64,000 bases of DNA from Larix kaempferi (taxonomy: Eukaryota; Streptophyta; Pinopsida; Pinales; Pinaceae), in assembly GCA_027924585.1 (NCBI GenBank), contig BSBM01000602.1, positions 7,191,501 to 7,255,500 of the forward strand, given 5' to 3'. The notes under the pieces are model-generated. The model worked only from the letters and a program-made list of their open reading frames with translations, did not search any database and was not told the DNA's origin. A program made the position numbers and the translations under genes. This document shows positions 49,220-61,120 of this stretch, in pieces; position 1 is the stretch's first letter; each line of letters starts with the position of its first letter.

Positions 49220-49612
49220 TTTAATACCATGTTACACTGGTGCTCGTTAAGCAATGTAGCATCGGTGCGCAGAAAGCAACAAGGGCCCAATGCAACATAA
49301 TACGCGTTGCATGCCCCAATGCTTTTTGTGATGCTATGCCCCGATGCGATACGGTATATTAACAACACCGTTAAATTTTTAAAATATAGCTATAGTCAAT
49401 GTCTCATTCAACTTTACGGGTGTGTTTATCTTCACTTATCACACTGGTGCTTTGTAATAGTTAGGTCACATCGGTGCGCTTTAAAAGTTAATAAGCACTG
49501 ATGCTATTTTCGATATACATTACTAGTGCATTTTTAAAGTAGTTAAGCATTGGTGTTATATTCAGTATATGCACTGGTGTGTTTTTAAAGTAGTTAAGCA
49601 CTGATGCTAGTG
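49220..49612. repeat. Right half of palindromic motif cluster B, ending in TAGTG
   Basis: The motif GCAYYRRTGC or close forms appears near 49234, 49260, 49320, 49441, 49468, 49495, 49543, 49570 and 49598. Several sit in the frame AAGTAGTTAAGCACTGATGC. The last copy runs straight into TAGTG at 49608-49612. TAGTG is the right-end signature of CACTA elements, and motif-rich subterminal zones are typical of them. Confidence 0.6.
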
Positions 49613-51166
49613 ATGGGGTGAATCCATGAATATGGGTGTCTATTTTGGGGGTCTTATGAGAAAATAAATCTGATTTTTACATTTTTTTCAACTTTGGGAG
49701 AACAAAAGTTATATTTGTGTTTAGAATTTCACTTTCTAATAAAAATAAACTTTTAGAGAATTATGTCAGCTTTCTATTCATTATTTTTTCAATTTTTTTA
49801 TTGAGATTTGATATGTCAATTAGGAAAATGTTTGACAGTATATCCTTATAAAATGAAAGGACTAATAAATAGTCATGTTTTTTGACGTGCCTAGAATCAT
49901 TGTTAAACTTGTGTTTTGTAAAAACAAAATATGCTATGACAATATACACATAATGCTATAATTTCGTAACCAATGGATCTATATACTAATTATTATAATT
50001 TTTTGAATTGGATCAATGCAGAAAGCTTGTCGAATTTCAACATGTTAATTTTGATGGTACATTTCTCTCAATTTACAGTAAAATTAAAAATATAAGAATA
50101 CCCTTTTGAAGTAGACACTCCAATGAAATGCCCCATATTTTTTTCAATTTGTATTATTATGTATTTTTCAAGTTCTAAAATATTCATTTCACTGCATTTT
50201 GAAAGCAATGAAACCAAAATGGACACATGTTAACAACAATTTTTTTTTATCAAATCTCAACTAAACACAACAAAGTCTATACCTACGGAAATTATATTCA
50301 ATGACGAAACTAATGGTATCAATTTCGGCAGTCGATTTACAGCGTAGGATATTTTTTTTACCTTCTGAAAATGGAGAAGCCTGAAAACAATGAAGTTTTC
50401 AGGTATCAGCAGTTGTTCGACTAAACAACTATTTTTCGTTTTCAAGCCGTCAAAATTAATAGCAGTTGTTCGACCGAAAAATAAAACGCAAAAAAATTAT
50501 GTCAGCCAGAAAAAATGAGGGACTGCTTTTAGAAATTAAATTATTTGAAATTCTATAAATGAAGACTAAGCGATGTCATAATTTCAAATCTCTATTTTTT
50601 ATAGAGGTCTTTAGAAAATATTTTTTAAGGTGTTTTTTCAAAGGAGATTTCTTTCCAATTAGTTTTTTTTCAAAGGAGATTTTTTTCTATGGAGTTTTTC
50701 TTAAGGGACTTCTTTAAGGATATTTTTTTCTAAGAAACTTCTTGAAGGTAAGGATATTTTTTTTTCTAAGAGACGTTTTTGAAGAGATTTATTTTAAGGG
50801 ATTTTTTTAAAGATATGCTTTTGTGAGATATTTCTTTAAGGATATGATTTTATAAAGGACTTCTCAAAGGAAATCTCAAAGGAAATTTCAAAGGACTTTT
50901 TGTATGCTTTTAACTTATTTAAGAAGATTTTTTTCTTAAAGGCTTAAAGGAAATTTCTCTCATAGTGTTCTCTCAAAGGTTCTAAGAGACTTTTTTAAGG
51001 TGATTTTTTCTAATTCGTTTTTTTGGTCAAAAATTCAAAGAAAATTGAACTCTTAAACTTTTAAGTAAAAGTGTCAAAGGAAATTTTTCTTCATGTGTTT
51101 TATAAATGGTTGAAAGACTCCAAAAAAAAATGAGTTGTTTTTTCATTTTTATATTTTTTTTTTTTA
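49613..51166. other. AT-rich region, with a degenerate T-rich array at 50590-51110
   Basis: From 49613 to 50589 I see no gene. From about 50590 to 51110 short units such as AAGGAGATTTTTTTC and AAGGATATTTTTTTC repeat irregularly on the plus strand and end shortly before gene A. Confidence 0.5.
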
Positions 51167-51174
51167 CTATAAAG
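51167..51174 (+). promoter_or_regulatory. Possible TATA box of gene A
   Basis: CTATAAAG lies 40 bases upstream of the gene A ATG at 51214, close enough that the 5' leader would be very short. An alternative is an intron acceptor (CCTCTACAG, 51193-51201) and a start site further upstream. Confidence 0.35.
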
Positions 51175-51213
51175 TGTTGATTCTTTAATTTAACCTCTAC
51201 AGATTAAACAATC

Positions 51214-53763
51214 ATGGGGAGTAAAAGAAACTGCCAAACCAAAAATGATCATAAACGAGATGACGAGGCTCATAGGGAAAGAGAAAGAATCAGATATCAT
51301 GCCAAAAAAGCAAGTCTTGCACAAACACAAGAGATAGCTATTGAAGATGTAGATAGAGATTTACATCATAATGTTGATGAAATGGATATTGAAAATCGAG
51401 TACAAGAACAACAAATTGAAGTTGAAGAGACCATTGTCGAAGATGTAAATAGGGATTTGCATGTTAAGGTTGATGAAGCCAATATTGAAGATCAAGTTCA
51501 AGAACAAGAAATTGGACTTGGTATGTATATATCATATATTTTCCAAATCCATTTTTTATAATGAATTGTAATTTTTGATATATGTTAAATTAAATTTAAT
51601 TGAAATGTATAGGTGTTTTCACCATTGATGATGAAATGTTGGAAAACAATTATTGCGACAAATATGGGGAAAAATAGCCATACACATTTCACGATATCGT
51701 GCTACGCAAATTTACGATGATGTTCTCCAACAATATTCAATAGCGGGACAAGCTCAAATTTTGAGATGTTTATTAGTGTCCAAGAAGTTAAGAGGTGCTA
51801 TGTCATTATTGGGTATTCACAAGGTGACAAAAGAGTCGAAGGTTAAAAATAATGTGCTATAAAATATAAGTGATGCATTAAGAAAATGGAAAATCCAGGA
51901 AGAAAGATACCAAAGTTGCACGTAGAGCAATTCAAATAGCAATTATTTCAGCTAGTACTAGACAAAACCGTTTCACAACACAACTTGCAAAAACAATAGG
52001 AACCTCAAGAAAGACATTGTACAAACATAACAAATTCAGATTGCAAATAGATGAAAATGATGAACTTTCTTGTTGGGAAATTATTTGTAGATGGCCTTAC
52101 ATAGATAGAATGAGAGAAGGTGTTAAAGTTATTGTCCATAAATATTGGTTGGCACATGCTAGAGTTTCACCAATTGAAAGCGATGTGATATGATGAAGAG
52201 TATCACAAAATGAATACGAAATCCATGCAAAACATATAATGAAAATGAAACAAGTAAAATTATTCAATAAGTTCAAGGATGATCATCGTCGAATTAGCAT
52301 GGAAAACACTACATTTGTGCAACAGAAACCATGGTATGTTAGACCTATTACTATTTGTGACACACGTTGTTGTCATTATCATGTGGAATTTGAATTATAT
52401 TACAACAATTTTCTTGAATTTGGTAAAACGTTTTGGCCAAATTCACCACCTCTTCTCACAATACATGAATTCATAAATGAAATTCTATGTGAGAGAGATC
52501 ACGATGAACTATTTTATAATAAGAAATGTGTCAATGGAAAACATTGTGATCATTGTGGAAATCTAGCTTTATTCCACAATAAATACCCTATTGATAATTA
52601 TCAGTCACTGTCAAATGTAACCATTGATTGGAGAAGATATGAATACATCATTTATGCTAGAAGTTCTAGTGATGTGTTTTCCAAACGAATTGATTTGCGA
52701 GAAGATAAACTATGTGTGACATATTTTCTGAAGAAATTTGAAAATTAAATTTATAAATGCACCAAGCATTCACATAGATCACGATGGAAAGACCTTCAAT
52801 TCAAACAGTCGTGAATTTTTTCCACCCAGAACAATTTTGTCTGTGGTTGATTTTGTAGAAAACTACACATTTGCTGCACAAAAGGAGATACAAAGTGAAT
52901 ACTATCATTCTGACCAAGTTTCAATATTTGTCCATGTTCTATATAGACATTCTCAGCACAATGTTAATGGCATTGAAAACACATGTGACAATCGAGATGT
53001 GATTAAAGAATATCATTTTTATATCAGTGATGATCATATACACGATACACATTTTGTACAACATTGTATTGAATATATTTTCTATGGATCATTAAAAAGA
53101 CGTGAAGTTAAATTCAATGAACATTGGATATGGTTGGATGGATGTGCGAGACAATTTAAATATTCACGGTCATTCTTTTGGTTATGTCGGATTCCTAAAG
53201 AATCAAACATTAAACATTGTTGGAATTTCTTTGAAACTGGACATGGAAAAGGTGAACATGATGGTGCAGGAGCATTTGTAAAAAGAGCACTTCGAAGATG
53301 GAAAATTAAGAATTCTTCCACGCAATTTCATTTAGTTGAAGTTGTCAAATGGTGTCAATTACATATAATCCATGACTATAATCAACATTCAAAAGATGTG
53401 TGCAGGTTTGTACACAATTTTTTTTATTTCTATTAATTGTTAATTTAAGAAAATGTTATTTGCAAGTCTAGCATTAAACTATATACACTGACATTCAAAG
53501 TTGTCCTTTGTGATTTGCCATATCACAGGTTCTTTTGGCTTATTGGAATCCAAGATATAGATAGATCAATCCCATACGAGGATGTCACCATACATGGGAC
53601 TAGATATTTACAATCTATTCAAACAAAATCCTTCCAAAATGTGTTTGCATTTGACAGTAGAAAGAAATCATGCTTTTGTCATATTTGCATTGAAAACGTT
53701 GAATCTACAGAAGTCTGTGAAAACATAACAAACAACTATATAAAAATTTGGAAACACACATAA
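51214..53763 (+). pseudogene. Gene A: unclassified transposase-like gene, three exons
   Basis: Exon 1 (51214-51520) encodes a basic stretch, then two copies of an acidic ~26-residue unit (EDVxRDLHxxVDE). A GT-AG intron (51521-51612) follows. Exon 2 (51613-53405) reads a YRATQIYDDVLQQYS helix, a helix-turn-helix-like segment (QLAKTIGTSRKTLYKH near 51990-52040), cysteine clusters (CDTRCCHYH near 52358; CVNGKHCDHC near 52530), then a half with spaced acidic residues: ISDDHIHD near 53020, WIWLDGCARQFK near 53128, GHGKGEHDGAGA near 53240. Intron 53406-53528 joins in phase to exon 3, ending in a CFCHIC cluster near 53674. Three frameshifts (about 51680, 51880, 52735) and a few stops are present. 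I recall similar unnamed plant proteins but no family name; DDE-type recombinase is inference. Confidence 0.6.
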
Positions 53764-55483
53764 ATTAATCCAAAGGGGAAAATGCCACTTACAAGCTTCG
53801 AAGAATTAGAATCATAATAAATAGTAGTATCATCTGATGGCGATAGAATTTCGAATCTTGTTAGAGAAGGTAATGTAATAAACTAAAAAAAATCATTGGT
53901 CATTTCATATAAAGTATGTACATCTAGAGTACAAATTATTTGATGATTCTTCATTGTTGGATCCCCTTATGTACTAGAATATTCTTTCATATGGCTCATA
54001 TTCCTTTCCTCATTATATAGAATACAAATTATTTGTCAAGTCGATAATGCATTTAAAAACCCTAGTGTATCAATTTGACTACAAGAGATGTTTTCATTGT
54101 GATTGCACCCTTAGACAACAAAGAAAAGGTGAAATATTATTTGATGTGATGTAGTAAATGAAATATGAAGTTATTAGAGGACTACAACGAAAAAGGATTT
54201 ACATATGAGAGAGGATCCATCATAGTAAAAGTTTTTTTTTCAACAAACTCATGAAACTGAAAAATTATATTTAATTTCAAGATTATGAACCTGATGTCAT
54301 ATGTTGTCAATTTAATCATTTAGTATGTGCATCTCAAATAAAATTAACACAAGTTCCATTGAAAAAAGATTAAAAAATAAGAGATGGAAAATGTCCAAAG
54401 TTGATCATGAATGAATAATTGAGGACGACCTTCCATTACGATGTTTTTAAAAAATCTTGCAAACTATATCCATCTTTTGCATTACACATATATTGGATAT
54501 ATATTTTATTCTATCGTTATTATATTTGAATTGAATGTTCAACCAAAAATTGTTTAATCTTCCTTGAATAGGGCAGGACACAAGTTTTTTCCTACAGGAT
54601 GCATTTTATGTCTTTGTTGTTAGATGTGTGTGTAGGTATATAGGTACCCAAAATATTGTAAGAGGTTTTCATACTTTCTAGAAGAGCGCATGTCCCGTGC
54701 AGTTGGAGTTGATTGTTATGCCACCGAGTTGTTGCAGCGTTACAAGGAAAAAACTAGAGCAAAGAGTTCTTGCCTATAACATCATCTTTCAAAAGCTGAG
54801 CCTACAAGCTTTGCAAGGGGGGCATTAAGGGTTAAAAAACCATTTTGGGGTTAGTTGGGGTATGACACCCCCCTTCAATTCATTATTTCATCAAGTGAAT
54901 TTTTATTTAATGTTGACTTGTAGAATCAGAAAATTAAATCATAAGATAAGGGTTCAAATATACATTCTTTAATATTTTTCTCCTACTCCATGAGTCTCTA
55001 ATTTGTGATTCACACTTTTCTTGGGGTGTGATTTTTCTAGCTTGAAAAATGAATACATCAAGATGTTTTGTAAATTTTGATTTTGTTAAAGTTAAAGTGT
55101 GACATGAAGTCTTGTGATTTTATGATGGATTTTTCTATTTTTTTTAAGTTTTTTGTCAACATTTAACTTTTGTATGAAATTTTTTTGTATGTTTATTTGA
55201 AATGTATATTGTTGAAAGAACTCATGCAAAAGTGTGACATATTTTTAATCTTGTCCATGCTTACTCCTTGTTAAATGTTGATCTATGTTAAACATGCTCC
55301 TATGTAATTTAAATGGTGATTTTATGATAGATATTTCCAATTTATTAAAAAAAATTGTCAACATTTAACTTTTGTATGAAAAGAATTTGTATTTTTATTT
55401 GAAATTTGTATCTTGTTGATTGTCGATTGTGCATGTACATATTTAATTCTATGAAATTGAACAATGATTTGAACACATAACTA
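53764..55483. other. No gene seen
   Basis: AT-rich sequence downstream of gene A. The ORFs are short and lack recognisable content. One T/G-rich run near 54820-54870 (GGGGGGCATTAAGGG, then GACACCCCCC) stands out in composition only. Confidence 0.4.
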
Positions 55484-55711
55484 AAATCATGGCAAATGGA
55501 GATAACGATCATTTGATTTTTAATCACAAACAAGGATTCCAGGATTGTGAAGCTTATGCTAAATTAGAGCAATGATTAAACAACAAATAGATGAATTTTC
55601 ATTTTTTGTTGTTTAAACATTTGCTCTAATTTAGCATAAGCTTCACAATATTGGAATCCTTGCTTATGATTAAAAAACAAAAAATCGTTATATCCCCATT
55701 TGCCATGATTT
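55484..55711. repeat. Large inverted repeat with ~105-base arms
   Basis: Left arm 55484-55587 pairs with right arm 55605-55711 across a 17-base loop. The arms share AAATCATGGCAAATGG at the ends and CTAAATTAGAGCAA near the loop, with few mismatches. It lies midway between gene A and gene B. Confidence 0.8.
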
Positions 55712-56572
55712 CAACCACATATATAGTTCACCAACTACTATCTACTATTACCTGAACATTAAACATCCACCGTACATCAGGTAAAAATGGTAAGTTTGAA
55801 TCATTTATAATATAATATATGTTTATTACATATATTATACAACACACTTCCAAACAAAATTAACAAACTTGAATTCAATTTATGAACTACGTGTCTTTTC
55901 CATTTAAGCATAGTTATGATGGCATCATACTTTACGAAGCATGTACATATTTTACGAAACAATTGAAAAAATAGAGTTCATGAAACACTAAACATAAAAC
56001 TTACACATGTACTAGACCTATACAAATAATTTATAAAATGAAATTCATCTTTTACATAAGATAATTAATTTAAACATTGCATATACATGTACATGTCTTT
56101 TACATAACATTTCAAGATTAAAAATTAAAGAACAAACAAACATTAAAACATATGTTTCAAATTGTACTTGAATCATTTGCCTTAAATTCAATCTTTTACA
56201 TAATGTAGTATACAACTCTTCCAAACTACAACACTTAACTAGACATTGTATCTATGGACAATTGGAAAAATAGAAGTTCGTCAAAAACTAACTATCTACT
56301 AGATGAAATTATCTACAACACTCAAGAACCATTTACTGCAAGCTTTGGATCATTTAATGAGATTCAATCCTAACAAAATTGAACTATACTATTAAACTAG
56401 ATATAAGATTCACTATCATTATGAAACAAAATCATAAAGTTCATACATTTAATTTAATGTACATACATTCATGGACATCATGCAAAATTCTGATAGGCAT
56501 TTATCAAACAAGTATACTATGTAATTAATCCACAAAAAAAATCTCATCCAAAACCACTACAATATGCAAGTT

Positions 56573-56574
<2 letters not shown>

Positions 56575-56603
<29 letters not shown>
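56575..56603. repeat. (AT)n microsatellite
   Basis: About 14 AT units. Confidence 0.9.
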
Positions 56604-56605
<2 letters not shown>

Positions 56606-56761
56606 CCAAAAATAAAGTTCTTCAATGTCCAAAACAACTACAATATATGTATCAACACATGTACATATATGCAATATAGTCTAAAGTCCAAATGGCAAAA
56701 TCAACATGGTAGTATGGTCAAACATAACAAAAAAATCCAATAAAAACTTTCTTTAAATCAG

Positions 56762-57375
56762 AGTCCACCAATATCCTCCACTATGGTCTTCCCTTTGTCT
56801 CGACAAGTACCAACTTGTAACATGTATAAAAGAAACTATGAATCTCATATTAATTAAACAATTTTAAACTAAATTCAAAAACTTAAATAAACTTTTGAAA
56901 ATAAAATTGAAAAGAATACAAGTTTATAAACAAAATTACCTCACTATTGATGTATATGTCCATCATAGGACGAATATCCTCTATTGTGGTATTCCCCCTT
57001 TCTCGACGAGCCCCAACTTGTAACATGTATAAAGGCAACTATGAATCTTATATTAATTTTAAAAAATTAAACTAAATTCAAAAACTTAAATAAAATTTTG
57101 AAAATAAAATTGAAAAGAATAAAAATTTATAAACAAAATTACCTCACTACCAATGTTTATGTCCATCACAGGACCAATATCCTTTGTTGTGGTATTCCCC
57201 CTTTCTCGACAAGTCCCAACCTGTAACATGTTTAAAAGCAACTATGAATCTCATATTAATTAAACAATTTTAGAGTAAATTCAAAAACAAAAATAAACTT
57301 ATGAAAATAAAAATGAAAATAATAAAAAATTATAAACAATTACCTCACCACCAATGTCCATACTACCATGTGTTT
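56762..57375 (-). repeat. Tandemly repeated exon, period 203 bp
   Basis: Copies lie at about 56762-56820, 56942-57021 and 57135-57223, with a partial at 57343-57375. Each is flanked on the minus strand by an acceptor (TGTTACA[A/G]G) and a donor (GAG then GTAATT). Encoded units begin VGxxRExGNTT and end in a D-I-x-S/G-E motif. The intron sequence repeats along with the exon. Confidence 0.65.
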
Positions 57376-57435
57376 CATGAAGTTTAAATTTTGTTATTAA
57401 ATAAAACATTATGTGAGTAAAATAAACTAAAATTA

Positions 57436-57657
57436 TAGCCCAATGGGTTATCTCAAGTGGTTGAGAGCTGTGAGTTGTAAGCAGAAGGTCTTGGGGTCAA
57501 ATCCTCGGGTGGCTATGCATAGATATTTAAGGGCCTCACTTGATTTCCCCATTGGGTTACGCCCTGTAATCAGGGCCGGTGGTTTACCTTGTGTACCATC
57601 CTTGAAATGAGGGGAAGTACTTGAGGGTTTTCCCACGGCATGTTCCAAGGAAAAAAA
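57436..57657 (+). mobile_element. tRNA-derived SINE with 12-base target duplication
   Basis: Pol III promoter boxes are visible: A box TCTCAAGTGGTTGAGAGC at 57451-57468 and B box GGGTCAAATCC at 57494-57504. A tRNA-unrelated body and an A-run (57651-57660) follow. AAACTAAAATTA lies at 57424-57435 and again at 57658-57669. It sits in an intron of gene B. Confidence 0.9.
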
Positions 57658-59564
57658 AAACTAAAATTAAGTAACTCTTTATTTATCAAAACTAAAAAAT
57701 TGAATTTTTTAAAACATGCTTACATGAAACATAATATTATCAAAAAAATTGGAACCTATGGACAAAATCATTTTCAATTTCTAAATGTGTTCATAATCAT
57801 TAACAATAAGATGTACATAAATGACCTGAAATGAACTTTTAACAAATCATACAAAATAAATTTAAAACATAAAAATAGATCTATTTAATAAATATACCTC
57901 TCTAATATGCCCTTATACATTTTCACTAGTGGAGAATCGAAAATCATGTTCATTCAACAATCTAGTAAAATGCAATCAATAAACATTTACGTAACATTCA
58001 AATTATTATATAACAAAATATACAAAACCATAGATATAAAAAATATAGTAAATACCAAGATTATACTATGTAACTTTGATTTCCATATGAAATAACAAGT
58101 TACTTGTTTTTTTTGCCTGAAAAAAAACAACCAAAAGTTAAATTCAAAATGAATAAAACAAATAAAGATTGTATGTATATAAACAATGAACCTCTCCTCT
58201 ACTCGTTGTGTCATGGGATATGACATATGAGGCTATATCACGATAGTCCTTTGCATAGGCCCTAACATATTCAATGCTCATTGAGTCTACCTCACCATTG
58301 CTTTGGTAAACAAAACTTTGACGAAAAGTGGTTCGGGCCCTTTCTCGACCCAATCCTACATCAACTCCTACAAATGTCGACGTTAAACCCTCGGCCACAC
58401 AACCCCTTGTATCTCTCCCAACTTGGGATGTGGATTCCATCTCTGATCTTAAAGTCACAAGCCTAGGTGGGTGATATATCTACGGTGGAGGTAGAAGAGT
58501 TGTGGGATCTCAAAGAGCACCTTTTCGATCATATATTCATCCCATTCCAACTCCATAAAAACTAGAATGAATATCGGTATATTCTAGCTTCATATTTTTA
58601 AAAAAATCCTATGCATAAAAAATCTGGAAAAATAATTAGGAACCTCGTCATTCCATGACAACCTACCATAGGCTGCAAGGAACCGATCATATAATAAATA
58701 TGCAAGTTCGGGGTACTTGAAATATTGCACTTTAAAAAAAAATCGATTTAGGCCTTCTTTGAAGTTAAACATTGAATTGGCATGTTCTTTTGTCACTCTC
58801 TCCTTCATAACAGACCACTTGTCTGGACCCATCAATTGTGCCCTTCTCCTACGCATCAAGTCAATAAAATTGTCAGTAGTTGGTCCAAGACCCTCATATA
58901 CCTCAATGAATTTTTGCAATGACTGCAAAACAATATCCAAACTTTTTTTTCTCTCTAGAGGGAGATCCAAACTAGAAAGAACATGTTGCAACTTGTTATA
59001 GTGAGATCTACAACCTTCAAGGATTATCTGTTGAACACCACTATCCCATGGAAGCTCCTCGTGTATATCGAATGGATAAGTTGTTATGGATGTACAAACC
59101 CCAATTTGTTCAACATAAACCCTCCTTGCTCGACCTTCATCCCTCTGTGCATAATTACGACCCTCTTCTGGTCCTTGCTCTGCTTCAAAGACAAACACAT
59201 AAATTTGTGTGTAAACATGTACAAACTTATTAAACACATGTGCAAAATTACAATTGATATATATTAATACATAAATTTTCATACCAGCAGAAGGTCGAGA
59301 ATCTTGACATTCTCCCATAGAAGATATGGGGGAATCATTTGTGTCCATTTGACCTGACTGGTGATCACTTGAATGGGATATTTACAACAAGCTCGAATCT
59401 AGAGGTGAACCCAACAATATTTGATTATCAGTGGAGACACCAATGCCTGATGACCTAGATGACCTCCCCTTAGTAGATGTAGTTACACCAGTAGACCTTA
59501 CATGCAATTGTCTCGACGACCCCTCTCTTTCCATTTGATAAAATGTCTATATTTGGAAAACACT

Positions 59565-59705
59565 TTCAACTCAATAGGTATTCAAATTTTACATTTTGAT
59601 TTAAATATTCCAAACATTTGACATCCATACAAAATTTAACATTTTGATTTAAACATCCAAACATTCGACATCCATACAAAATTTTACATTTTGATTTTAC
59701 ATTCT
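59565..59705. repeat. Tandem repeat, 48-bp unit, about 2.5 copies
   Basis: Units at 59591-59638 and 59639-59685, then a partial at 59686-59700. Each reads ACATTTTGATTTAAA near its start and GACATCCATAC further on. They lie just upstream of gene B. Confidence 0.7.
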
Positions 59706-61120
59706 AACTTAGTGAAGTCTTTAAAAACAACTTGAAAGAGGTGCAATAAAGTCAATTTCACAACAAAGGAAGACTTGGAATTATAGAGTACTCCTTGGAC
59801 CAACATTTTTTTAAAATATGGATTCTTATATAAAAGTGTTTTTAGTTGTTATTTCTTAGTGTAAATATATTGTTTCATAATTACAATCTTTTACTTTATT
59901 TCTCAAAATTTGGTAATGTAACAGGTTTGACTAAAAGGAGCATAATATAAAAATGACACTTGGTCTAGATTTAACTCATTAATAAGGTTTATACTTCTTA
60001 AATCCGAACTTTCTCATAGAAATTTTTTTTGTAGGGCTGGGAATGTGGCATATGCACTAAGAATATCGAAAAACAGACTATTGTAGCATATGCACTAGGA
60101 AAAAAACAAACTAATCTGGCTTTAACTTGTGCTCACAATATTTCCCCTCTCCATTCTTCATTAACTCATCTTTAAAAAGAAAATCAAATAAGAGAAGGGA
60201 TGGAAAAATAAAGGTTTTATGAAGGAAAAACATGGTTTTAGAGAAGAAGAAATTAGTCACCTGATAGGTAAATAATGGAGGGGAGATGAGTCATTGTTGA
60301 TAGGAATTAGGCACTATTAGAAATTAGTTAAACCACCATTTACAAATCCTAGAGATTTATGGCCTATTTTTTGTGTATAGTGTTGTAGAAGTGAAACCAA
60401 GGGGTGTGATACTATTGGGAAGAAATCTTTAGCAAGCAGCTGCTTGGGATCACCTTGACCACATTAAAGAGAACAAAAGGGAAGATTGTGCTTAAGGTAC
60501 ATGAAATAGAGAAGAAATGGATTCGTGTGTGAGTGGAGCATGGTGGAGTGTGCCAAGAGAAGGACTAGCTGATAGATTAAATAAACTCTCAACAATGACC
60601 TTTTGGTTTACTCTTTTCGGAAATGCCTTCGGGGTTGGACAATTATTCCATTCCATATTTCTCATTGGTGATATTGTAGCCAACATGGGGGTGGTAGTTT
60701 ATAGTATAAAAACATATGGTAGGGAGAAAATTGAGCCCCCTCCAATCATTACCAATAACACATAAAGAAAATTTAAGTATAGCACTTTTTCTCTAAAGGT
60801 TTTCTTATTGTAATTTGAGTATTAGTCCTACTACTTAGGGTGAAATGTAATTATGACTTCAATACTAACCACAAATAATTTTCTCTTCATTAACTATATA
60901 TTCTTCCATATTTTATTCCAATGTACATTGTTCTAACCACAAAACAACACACTTCTTCAACTTAAGTCTAATTAAGTTATCACCTTAAATTTTAAATTAG
61001 TATTATTATTTTGTTATTAAAAATTAAAATATCACCTTCAACTTTAAATTATTAGTTTGCTGGACAAAAAAAAACTTTAAATTATTATTATGATTTTGTA
61101 TTAAAACAATAAATCATAGT
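59706..61120. other. No certain gene; one small hydrophobic ORF
   Basis: AT-rich. The plus-strand ORF at 60517-60765 (82 aa) has a hydrophobic stretch (TFWFTLFGNAFGVGQLFHSI, then FLIGDIVANMGVVVYSI) that could form one or two membrane segments, and a clean ATG. I recognise no family and see no support beyond the ORF. Confidence 0.3.

Larger units (their letters stand above)
56750..59534 (-). pseudogene. Gene B: multi-exon gene of unknown function, convergent with gene A
   Basis: The ATG at 59534 opens a Ser/Arg-rich exon to 59285 (one TAA inside). The intron 59284-59183 has GTATGA and TTTGAAG ends. Exon 2 runs from 59182 to about 58192 in one frame: EEGRNYAQRDE, then an acidic/aromatic part (LPWDSGVQQIILEG), a long helical part (LERKKSLDIVLQSLQKFI near 58960-58907), then YLLYDRFLAAYGRLSWND near 58710-58655, then a Gly/Arg-rich part (VGVDVGLGRERARTTF near 58372-58325). 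About three stops interrupt it. Later exons (about 57945-57900 and 57375-56762) are short, the last three being near-identical tandem copies ending in a stop near 56757. I do not recognise the family. Confidence 0.5.

Noticed and set aside
56762-57223. CRISPR-like array
   Set aside because: The 203-bp period with conserved splice sites and coding units is exon duplication in a plant gene, not spacer-repeat structure.
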